A stretch of 6,962 nucleotides of DNA from Acidobacteriota bacterium (lineage in GTDB: Bacteria > Acidobacteriota > Terriglobia > Terriglobales > Acidobacteriaceae), in contig JAJZNH010000092.1 in NCBI GenBank assembly GCA_021811745.1, positions 1 to 6,962 on the forward strand, read 5' to 3'. Every line of letters begins with the position of its first letter. Within the stretch, counting starts at the first letter, position 1. The notes below the pieces were generated by a model, which ran no database searches, had not been told where the DNA came from, and saw nothing but the letters and a program-made list of their open reading frames with translations. Shown piece after piece: positions 1 through 5,342 of the stretch. Both the position numbers and the translations under genes were made by a program.

Positions 1-279
1 CGGCTGGGCCGTGAGGGCACGCGAACCTACTCGGAGGGTGAAGTGGATGTCTGGACCCGCCACCTCTCCGGCGGCGCTATGGCGGTAGCCATCGTCAATG
101 CCGGCTCCGACCGCTACTCGACACACCCCTTCCATCTGGACCTGGCCAGGCTCGGCCTGCATGGTCCGCAGAATGGCAAGGACCTGTGGACGGGCAAAGA
201 GGTTACGCTGAGTGACCATATGCCCATCGAGATTGCCAGCCACGATATTCTGCTGGTCCGCATCCCGCAGCCGAAGTAA
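1..279 (+). CDS. GH27 alpha-galactosidase-like enzyme, C-terminal end (5' part outside window)
   Basis: The frame is open from the first base and ends in TAA, giving the last 92 residues of a protein that starts upstream of the window. It aligns without gaps to the last 92 residues of the complete GH27 enzyme at 421-1647, with 76 of 92 identical (about 83%). This is the C-terminal beta-sandwich domain that follows the catalytic barrel in GH27 enzymes; it includes the shared segments EGEVDVWTRHL, GKDLWTGKEVTL and the ending IASHDILLVRIPQPK. The catalytic residues lie outside the window, so activity cannot be judged here. An ATG at 43 is internal to the domain and is not a real start. It is the upstream member of a tandem paralogue pair, and the next gene begins 141 bp later in the same direction. 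GH27 membership rests on the similarity to its neighbour. Confidence 0.9.
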   Translation, partial: RLGREGTRTYSEGEVDVWTRHLSGGAMAVAIVNAGSDRYSTHPFHLDLARLGLHGPQNGKDLWTGKEVTLSDHMPIEIASHDILLVRIPQPK

Positions 280-306
280 TCTTCAACCCTCATTTCTCCG
301 GATGCT

Positions 307-344
307 CCATCCTTGCCGCGCCTTTGCTTGTGCGGCCGGGATGG
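307..344. repeat. GC-rich hairpin between the two GH27 genes
   Basis: CCATCC at 307-312 pairs with GGATGG at 339-344. After a two-base mismatch on each side, GCCGC at 315-319 pairs with GCGGC at 332-336, leaving a 12-base loop. It lies 28 bp past the stop of the upstream GH27 gene, where a transcript end or a processing site could be. No T-run follows on the + strand, so it is not a classical intrinsic terminator. The rest of 280-420 holds only the leader of the next gene. Confidence 0.4.
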
Positions 345-357
345 GGGATCACGGACC

Positions 358-387
358 TCGACCGATTCTTCTTCTGCGGCATACTAT
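358..387 (+). promoter_or_regulatory. weak sigma-70-like promoter candidate for the second GH27 gene
   Basis: TCGACC at 358-363 and TACTAT at 382-387 are separated by 18 bp. Each matches four of six positions of the sigma-70 consensus boxes. It is the best-placed candidate between the intergenic hairpin and the start codon at 421. The match is poor, and read-through from the upstream GH27 gene is equally possible. Confidence 0.25.
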
Positions 388-420
388 TTCCCCTATAGCT
401 CTCCAGCGAGGGTTTCACTC

Positions 421-1647
421 ATGCGTCTCGTTGCTTCATCCGCTATCGCCGTACTTGCCCTGGCCACTCTTACTGCGGCATCCCAAACTCCGCGGACGCA
501 CAAGGCTACCCAACCTCCACGGTCGCAGATGGTGGCGCAAACGCCACCCATGGGCTGGAATAGCTGGAACTACTTTCGCCGCAATGTCACCGATAAGGAC
601 ATCCGCGCCGCGGCCGATGCGATGGTGGCCTCCGGGATGAGAGACGCCGGCTATGTCTACGTGAATATCGACGACACATGGGAGGGCGAGCGGGACGCGA
701 ACGGCGAATTGCAGAGCAACTCGAAGTTTCCCGACATGAAGGCACTGGCCGATTACGTCCACTCCAAAGGCCTGAAACTTGGCATCTACTCCTCGCCCGG
801 ACCGAAGACATGCGCCGGCTTTGAGGGGTCGCTGGGCCACGAAGCTCAGGATGTCCGGCTCTTTGCCTCCTGGGGCATCGACTACCTGAAGTACGACCTG
901 TGCAGCTTTCGCGGAGTGATGCGCACACAGGCGCCGAACGACCCGGCTGAGCAGATGCGCCTGATGGAAGCAGCTTTCACCAAGATGGGCAACGCGCTCA
1001 GGGCTACGGGCCGTCCCATGGTCTACTCCCTCAGCATGGGCGGGCGGGATGCCGCGTGGGAGTGGGCACCCTCAACCGGCGCCAACCTGTGGCGCACCAC
1101 GCGGGACATTCAGCCCAACTGGGACCGCATTTACGCGATCCTCAGCCAGCAGGACGGACTGGCAAGGTACGCGGGGCCCGGGCACTGGAACGATCCCGAC
1201 ATGCTGGAGGTGGGCAACGGCAAACTGACGCTGGCTGAAGACCGCTCCCACTTCTCAATATGGGCCATGCTGGCCGCGCCGCTGCTCGCAGGCAACGACC
1301 TGCCGCACATGACCCCTGAGGTCAGAGACGTCCTGACCAACCGCGACGTGATCGCACTCGACCAGGACCGGCTAGGCCGCGAGGGAAGCCGCATTTACAC
1401 TGAGGGCGAAGTGGATGTCTGGACACGCCACCTCGTCGGCGGCGCACTGGCCGTGGCCGTGCTCAACGCCGGTGCTAATCGCTACTCGTCCCATCCATTC
1501 CATCTGAACCTGGCTAAACTCGGTCTGCATGGGCCGCAGAGAGGCAAAGATCTGTGGACGGGTAAGGAAGTGACCCTGACCAACAACATGCCGATCGAGA
1601 TTGCCAGTCACGATATTCTGCTGGTTCGCATCCCGCAGCCAAAGTAA
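421..1647 (+). CDS. exported glycoside hydrolase family 27 (alpha-galactosidase-like)
   Basis: This is a 408-residue retaining glycosidase, expected to release terminal alpha-galactose or a related sugar outside the cytoplasm. The start at 421 is chosen over the ATG 108 bp upstream because it follows GAGGG (408-412) at an 8-base spacing and opens a signal peptide (residues 1 to about 20, cleavage near TAAS-Q). GH27 barrel marks appear in order: PPMGWNSW (42-49), NIDDTW (82-87), FPDMKALADYVHSKG (103-117), YSSPGPKTCAG (123-133), WGIDYLKYDLC (151-161) with the expected nucleophile Asp159, LWRTTRDI (223-230) with the expected acid/base Asp229, and GPGHWNDPDMLEVGN (252-266). The C-terminal beta domain follows from about residue 325. 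Cys131 and Cys161 could form the usual disulfide. Oddities are DDTW in place of the common DDCW, Arg just before Asp229 where Gly is usual, and a recognition loop SLSMGG (203-208) lacking the usual Cys. Family is secure; exact substrate is not. Confidence 0.95.
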   Translation: MRLVASSAIAVLALATLTAASQTPRTHKATQPPRSQMVAQTPPMGWNSWNYFRRNVTDKDIRAAADAMVASGMRDAGYVYVNIDDTWEGERDANGELQSNSKFPDMKALADYVHSKGLKLGIYSSPGPKTCAGFEGSLGHEAQDVRLFASWGIDYLKYDLCSFRGVMRTQAPNDPAEQMRLMEAAFTKMGNALRATGRPMVYSLSMGGRDAAWEWAPSTGANLWRTTRDIQPNWDRIYAILSQQDGLARYAGPGHWNDPDMLEVGNGKLTLAEDRSHFSIWAMLAAPLLAGNDLPHMTPEVRDVLTNRDVIALDQDRLGREGSRIYTEGEVDVWTRHLVGGALAVAVLNAGANRYSSHPFHLNLAKLGLHGPQRGKDLWTGKEVTLTNNMPIEIASHDILLVRIPQPK

Positions 1648-1661
1648 GCGGGCAACCGTAG

Positions 1662-1703
1662 GCGCCCCGGCTGCAGCCCCATCCGGGCGGTAGAATGGGG
1701 CGC
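1662..1703. terminator. inverted repeat between convergent GH27 and egtD genes (possible bidirectional terminator)
   Basis: GCGCCCC at 1662-1668 pairs perfectly with GGGGCGC at 1697-1703. The loop holds a palindrome, GGCTGCAGCC (1669-1678). An alternative stem of CCCCAT (1677-1682) with ATGGGG (1695-1700) overlaps the first. The element sits in the 67-bp gap where two convergent genes end, which suits transcript termination for both. No T-run follows on either strand, so intrinsic termination would be weak and the call rests on position and pairing. Confidence 0.4.
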
Positions 1704-1714
1704 AACACGAATCG

Positions 1715-2719
1715 CTATGCCACCTCTCCGAGGCAAACTGCAAACCATCCGCGCTCGTCCATCCAACACTGCTCCGCTTTGAATCCAGCTTGAACCAGCA
1801 TGGCCTCTGCCTGGCCGGGCGCGTACTTGTAGCTGTTTTCGGTGTGAATGGTTTCACCCTGCGCAAATCTCACGTCAAGATCCAAGGAGGCGAGGCGCAC
1901 GCGTTGCGCATATCGGCTTTCAAGGTGCATCTCAATCCGCGACGCGCCACGATTCCAGACGGCCCGGTGCGCGAAGTTATCAACATCAAAGTTGGCGCCC
2001 AATTCGTGGTTGAGACGCTCCAGCATGTTCCTGTTGAAGGCTGCCGTTACGCCGGCCGCATCGTTGTAGGCTGCCAGCAGCGTGTGTTCTTCTTTCACGA
2101 GGTCCACGCCCAGCAGCAGACCGTCGCCAGGTCGCAGTGCCTCCCGCACCCGGCGTAAAAGCCGCATTGCATCCTCATGCTCGAAGTTGCCGATGCTCGA
2201 TCCGATGTAAAGCACCAGCCGCCGTTCGCCGCTCTCTACGGGCTCCAGTCCGAGTCCGCTTCCGTTCCCGCGCGTGTAATCCACAACCTGCGGCGCCACG
2301 CTCACCGCGGGGAACTCGCGCTCGATGCGCTCGCGGGCCGCTCGCAGCGCGCTGGCTGAGACGTCGAGCGGTTCGTAACGCACCGTGCCCTGCCGCTCCA
2401 CCGCGGCCCGCAGCAGAAGCCGCGTCTTATCCGCGGAACCTGCGCCCAACTCGGTGATGCGCAATTTCAAATGGTTTGCGGTATGGGCCGGAGCCGGCGC
2501 AATCATCTCCGGCGCATGTGCGGCCAGAATGCTCCGCTCGGTGCGCGTCAAATAGTATTCCGGCAGTTCGGTGATTGCTTCAAAAAGCCGCGAGCCAGCC
2601 GCATCGTAAAACAGCCACGGGGGTAACCATTTGGGAGAGGACGTAAGTCCCATACGCACTGCAGAAGCGATACCTTCATCGAGTCGTACGCCGACAGACG
2701 GGGAAGCATAAGGACTCAT
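1715..2719 (-). CDS. egtD: L-histidine N-alpha-methyltransferase (ergothioneine biosynthesis)
   Basis: This cytoplasmic, SAM-dependent enzyme adds three methyl groups to the alpha-amino group of histidine to give hercynine. It is 334 residues long, close to the roughly 320 usual for EgtD. The N-terminal signature KWLPPWLFYDAAGSRLFEAI (30-49) and ITELPEYYLTRTE (49-61) is typical of the family. The SAM loop is ELGAGSADKTRLLL (90-103), followed by EPLDVS (116-121) and LYIGSSIGNF (170-179). Substrate-pocket marks known from the mycobacterial enzyme have counterparts: Tyr55/Tyr56, Asn178, Tyr218 in AAYNDAAGVTAAFNRN (216-231), and Glu294 and Ser296 in HTENSYKY (292-299). It follows egtB on the same strand with a 27-bp gap, so the two are probably one operon. 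The ribosome site is weak (GAAGAA just ahead of the ATG), suggesting translation coupled to egtB. An internal Met at residue 23 is a less likely start. Confidence 0.95.
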   Translation of the reverse strand: MSPYASPSVGVRLDEGIASAVRMGLTSSPKWLPPWLFYDAAGSRLFEAITELPEYYLTRTERSILAAHAPEMIAPAPAHTANHLKLRITELGAGSADKTRLLLRAAVERQGTVRYEPLDVSASALRAARERIEREFPAVSVAPQVVDYTRGNGSGLGLEPVESGERRLVLYIGSSIGNFEHEDAMRLLRRVREALRPGDGLLLGVDLVKEEHTLLAAYNDAAGVTAAFNRNMLERLNHELGANFDVDNFAHRAVWNRGASRIEMHLESRYAQRVRLASLDLDVRFAQGETIHTENSYKYAPGQAEAMLVQAGFKAEQCWMDERGWFAVCLGEVA

Positions 2720-2746
2720 GTTCTTCGTTCGATGCGCTTCACTTTC

Positions 2747-4027
2747 TCACGATGCAAGCCTTATGCCGGAAAATTGCCAGCGTGTCTCCGGCGCAAAGAA
2801 ATTTCGGTAGCTGGCGCGAATATGGTCGCCTGGCGTAACGCACGAGCCGCCGCGCAGCACCATTTGCCCGCTCATGAACTTGCCGTTGTACTCGCCCAGC
2901 GACCCGGCCAGCGGCTTGAAGCCCGGATAGCCCAGGTAGGCGCTTGCCGTCCACTCCCAGCAATCGCCAAAAAACTGCGCTCCGCCCTGATTTTCTGCCA
3001 GTTCGGTGGAGGGCCAGGGCATCAGCCGCCCCGTCTCCAGCAAATTCCCGTCCGCCGCTTCTATCTCGTCCGCGTCTTCAGCCGCAAACTCCCATTCAAA
3101 CTCGGTGGCCAGCCTCTTCCCCGCCCAACGCGCATAGGCGTCAGCCTCGAAGTAGCTGACATGACTCACCGGAGCGGCTTTCAGCTTGTCCAGGGACAGC
3201 TCGCCGCGCAGCGTAAACAGGTTCCAATTTCCGTCTCGTCGCGTCCAGTAGAGTGGCGCCTGCCAGCCGTTACTCTTCACCGTGTCCCACCCTGCCGAAA
3301 GCCAAAGCTCCGGACGGCTATACCCGTCATCGGCCATGAACGATGCGAACTCGCCACATGTGACCAGGCGTCCCGCGAACGCAAACGGCTCCAGCCAGAC
3401 GCGATGCCGGGGCAGCTCATTATCGAAACAGAAACCCTTGCCTGCATGCCCGATCTCGTGCAACCCGCCCTCAAACTCCAGAAAGCTCAGCGCTTCACTC
3501 TCTGCGCCCATTTCCACCTCTCCCGGTTGATACGCGGGACGCAGTGGATTGGTGAAGAACGCGTGCAGAACATCAGTCAGCAGCAACTCCTGGTGCTGTT
3601 CCTCGTGGTTTACGCCCAGTTCCAGGCGGTGGAGTGCCTCCGGCGCAGGGCTTTGACCCAGCAACTCTTCGATCGCCTCGTCCACATGTTCCCGGTAACG
3701 CAAAATCTCATCCAGTCCGGGGCGCGAAAACGACGACCGCAGCCGTTTTTCAGGAAAAGCAGAAAAGCTCTGGTAGTAGCTGTTAAAAAGCCAGGAAAAA
3801 TCCGGATGGAAGAGCCGGTAGCCGGGCAGGAACTCCCTGAGCACAAAGGACTCGAAGAACCATGTGGTGTGCGCCAGATGCCACTTGACCGGCGAGGCCT
3901 CCGGGCAGGACTGCACCATCATGTCCTCAGCCGAGAGTGGCTCGCAGAGAGACAGCGTACGCCGCCGTACACCGCGAAATCGCAGAGCGATCTCTGTTTG
4001 CAGATGATCCTCGATCTTGGCATTCAT
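2747..4027 (-). CDS. egtB: EgtB-type iron-dependent hercynine sulfoxide synthase
   Basis: EgtB uses non-heme iron and oxygen to join hercynine to a thiol (gamma-glutamylcysteine or cysteine, depending on type), making the sulfoxide precursor of ergothioneine. The 426-residue product has an N-terminal DinB-like domain (about 10-165) and a C-terminal formylglycine-enzyme-like domain (about 190-426). The three iron-binding histidines can be placed by motif: His53 in WHLAHTTWFFE (49-59), and His141 and His145 in NHEEQHQELLL (140-150). The C-terminal domain shows WAGKRLATEFEWEFA (301-315), GDCWEWT (354-360), LRGGSC (391-396) and the final RNFF..ETRWQFSGIRLA. FNSYYQSF (81-88) carries a Tyr-Tyr pair (84-85) like that reported for the acidobacterial EgtB class that uses free cysteine. 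GGAAGG (4034-4039) sits six bases before the ATG, a strong ribosome site. It is the first gene of the egtB-egtD operon and is divergent from the TPR gene at 4268. Confidence 0.95.
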   Translation of the reverse strand: MNAKIEDHLQTEIALRFRGVRRRTLSLCEPLSAEDMMVQSCPEASPVKWHLAHTTWFFESFVLREFLPGYRLFHPDFSWLFNSYYQSFSAFPEKRLRSSFSRPGLDEILRYREHVDEAIEELLGQSPAPEALHRLELGVNHEEQHQELLLTDVLHAFFTNPLRPAYQPGEVEMGAESEALSFLEFEGGLHEIGHAGKGFCFDNELPRHRVWLEPFAFAGRLVTCGEFASFMADDGYSRPELWLSAGWDTVKSNGWQAPLYWTRRDGNWNLFTLRGELSLDKLKAAPVSHVSYFEADAYARWAGKRLATEFEWEFAAEDADEIEAADGNLLETGRLMPWPSTELAENQGGAQFFGDCWEWTASAYLGYPGFKPLAGSLGEYNGKFMSGQMVLRGGSCVTPGDHIRASYRNFFAPETRWQFSGIRLAS

Positions 4028-4177
4028 GACTCACCTTCCCGCACTGCGATGAGTGTAACCCCAGGCCAGAGCCTCCGCCGCTTCCCGGCGCAACTCGCGG
4101 CTGATTTTGGGACTTCTCGTCTTCCGTATTCGTCAACCTTCGGCGGAAAGAAAGGTGACGAAATACCGGAAACGGTG

Positions 4178-4206
4178 TTGCAACGGCGCAGCGCCGGACC
4201 GATAAT
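4178..4206 (+). promoter_or_regulatory. sigma-70-type promoter of the first TPR gene, with inverted repeat in the spacer
   Basis: TTGCAA (4178-4183) and GATAAT (4201-4206) are 17 bp apart, a good match to -35 and -10 boxes with ideal spacing. The start codon lies 61 bp after the -10 box. The same design (TTGCAA, 17 bp, CATAAT) stands before the paralogous TPR gene, which supports both calls. The spacer here contains a perfect inverted repeat, CGGCGC-A-GCGCCG (4184-4196), that could bind a repressor between the two boxes. The -35 box itself lies in a palindrome, GTTGCAAC (4177-4184). Confidence 0.65.
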
Positions 4207-4255
4207 TTCATCGGACATACTTCTTCCCCGGTTGCTCGCCCCGGAATTCCCTCAG

Positions 4256-4262
4256 AAGGAGG
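4256..4262 (+). promoter_or_regulatory. strong Shine-Dalgarno site fixing the start of the first TPR gene
   Basis: AAGGAGG lies five bases before the ATG at 4268. It settles the start: the reading frame is open much further upstream, but only as an antisense frame over egtB, and only this ATG has both a ribosome site and a signal peptide after it. Confidence 0.85.
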
Positions 4263-4267
4263 CGCGC

Positions 4268-5074
4268 ATGTCCAGGTGCAATCCATTCACTTGGCGTCTG
4301 GTCGCAGGCTGGCTGGCGGTTCTTCTCATCGAATTGCAGGCTGCCTCCGCTCAAACCTCCACTCACTTTCCTTCCGTCGCATCTGATCCCACGCAATCTG
4401 CGCCGCAGGTTCAAACCGCCCCACAGCCCCAGCCCACGCCGGAGGAACTCGGCGATACCTTCATGCTTCACAAGCGCTACCAGGCCGCCATTGAGGCTTA
4501 CAAGAAATCCCCGAAGATGACCGCTGACCTCTGGAACAAAATGGGGATAGCTTACCAGATGATGTTTGATCTTGAAGATGCATCCGATTGCTACAAGAAG
4601 TCTTTGAAGCTGAATCCCCGCAAGGCGCAGGTGCTCAATAATCTCGGCACCGTCGAGTACGCCATCAAAGACTACAAATCCGCCGAACGCTACTATCGCA
4701 AGGCGCTCAAGATCGATCCCAGATCTGCACTGATTTACAAAAACCTTGGCACCAATCTGCTGACCCAGCGCAAATTCCAAAAGGGTTGGGACGCCTATAA
4801 ACGAGCCCTGGCTCTCGATCCCACTATCTTTGAAAACACCGCCAGTCCCAGGGCGTTGAACCCGGCTTCGCTCGAGGAGCGCGGCGCCATGAACTATTAC
4901 ATGGCGAAGGGCTGTGTTCAAGCCGGCCATCCAGATTGTGCCGTCGATTACTTGCGCAAGGCTCTCAATGAAGGCTTCACCAATCCCAGCAAGGTTGCTG
5001 CCGACATCGAATTCTCCACCTTGCGAGGAAATCCTGAGTTCGACGAGCTGATTGAAGCGCACAAAGGCCAGTGA
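4268..5074 (+). CDS. exported tetratricopeptide-repeat protein (TPR paralogue 1)
   Basis: This 268-residue protein of unknown specific role is probably a periplasmic or envelope scaffold that binds partner proteins. A signal peptide (1-28, hydrophobic LVAGWLAVLLIEL, cleavage near ASA-QT) is followed by a Pro/Gln-rich linker (about 29-56). TPR-type helices come next: a partial unit at 57-82, then 34-residue units at about 85-118, 119-152 and 153-186, with W/Y-G-A-Y-P spacing as in WNKMGIAYQ, LNNLGTVEY and YKNLGTNLL. The tail (205-262) has another helical pair containing GCVQAGHPDCA, with Cys216 and Cys224. No enzyme motif is seen. The next gene is a paralogue about 68% identical over residues 57-262, so the pair arose by tandem duplication. 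It has its own promoter and a strong ribosome site. A partner or sensing function cannot be inferred from sequence alone. Confidence 0.88.
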   Translation: MSRCNPFTWRLVAGWLAVLLIELQAASAQTSTHFPSVASDPTQSAPQVQTAPQPQPTPEELGDTFMLHKRYQAAIEAYKKSPKMTADLWNKMGIAYQMMFDLEDASDCYKKSLKLNPRKAQVLNNLGTVEYAIKDYKSAERYYRKALKIDPRSALIYKNLGTNLLTQRKFQKGWDAYKRALALDPTIFENTASPRALNPASLEERGAMNYYMAKGCVQAGHPDCAVDYLRKALNEGFTNPSKVAADIEFSTLRGNPEFDELIEAHKGQ

Positions 5075-5138
5075 AGCTCTCCTGCCTGGTCGTTGAACGG
5101 CCGCGCAATAGGAGACAGGCAACCATTGCAAGATGCGA

Positions 5139-5176
5139 CCTCACCGCAGGCCGACCCACAGGCACGCCCGGTGAGG
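5139..5176. repeat. long stem-loop downstream of the first TPR gene (possible terminator)
   Basis: CCTCACCG at 5139-5146 pairs perfectly with CGGTGAGG at 5169-5176. After a two-base bulge (5147-5148) the stem continues with GGC (5149-5151) against GCC (5166-5168), giving 11 pairs in all. It starts 64 bp after the TPR stop codon. The nearest T-rich stretch (CTATTTT) is about 20 bp further on, so it may act as a transcript end or a stabilising 3' structure rather than a textbook terminator. Confidence 0.45.
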
Positions 5177-5200
5177 CTTCCCGGTATTCCCGATTCTCTA

Positions 5201-5219
5201 TTTTCCCAAAAAGGGAAAG
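5201..5219. terminator. short hairpin TTTCCC-AAAAA-GGGAAA ahead of the second TPR promoter
   Basis: TTTCCC (5202-5207) and GGGAAA (5213-5218) form a perfect six-pair stem around five A residues, with a possible U-G pair added at 5201/5219. It lies 23 bp before the -35 box of the second TPR gene. It could end transcripts from the first TPR gene together with the upstream stem-loop, or act as a protein site. No T-run follows on the + strand. Confidence 0.35.
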
Positions 5220-5241
5220 ATGGTGAAGTTGCAAAAATGTA

Positions 5242-5270
5242 TTGCAACCGTTCTACATTGGCCCCATAAT
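5242..5270 (+). promoter_or_regulatory. sigma-70-type promoter of the second TPR gene
   Basis: TTGCAA (5242-5247) and CATAAT (5265-5270) are 17 bp apart, the same arrangement and the same -35 box as the promoter of the first TPR gene. A second TTGCAA lies 13 bp upstream (5229-5234) and a third at 5126-5131. The spacer lacks the inverted repeat found in the first promoter, so the two copies may be controlled differently. The start codon is 72 bp after the -10 box. Confidence 0.6.
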
Positions 5271-5326
5271 CTCGAAGACACAGTTTCTTCCCCGTCTTTA
5301 TGAATCCTCCCCCGACATTCCCTTCG

Positions 5327-5334
5327 AAGGAGGT
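5327..5334 (+). promoter_or_regulatory. Shine-Dalgarno site that selects a GTG start for the second TPR gene
   Basis: AAGGAGGT lies eight bases before GTG at 5343. No in-frame ATG ahead of the signal peptide offers an alternative, and the first paralogue has the same AAGGAGG before its ATG. The start codon therefore appears to have diverged from ATG to GTG after duplication, or the reverse. Confidence 0.8.
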
Positions 5335-5342
5335 CGGTCCCT

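Noticed and set aside
313..420. N-terminal extension of the GH27 gene from the ATG at 313
   Set aside because: The added 36 residues are low-complexity, overlap the intergenic hairpin and would bury the signal peptide. The ATG at 421 has a ribosome site and opens a clean signal peptide.
1790..2457. Plus-strand frames at 1790-2158 and 2137-2457
   Set aside because: Both are antisense shadows of egtD, rich in Arg, Pro and Ala, with no recognisable domain and no ribosome site.
4104..4136. Possible egtB promoter on the - strand (TTGACG at 4136-4131 with CAAAAT at 4109-4104)
   Set aside because: The spacer is 21 bp and the -10 box is poor. An egtB promoter must lie in 4028-4200, but no convincing pair of boxes was found.
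2732..4267. Long open + strand frame covering egtB in antisense and running into the first TPR gene
   Set aside because: It lies opposite egtB, whose protein has full family motifs. The translated antisense part shows no domain character and only reflects GC-rich codon use. The TPR gene starts at 4268, where a ribosome site and signal peptide occur.
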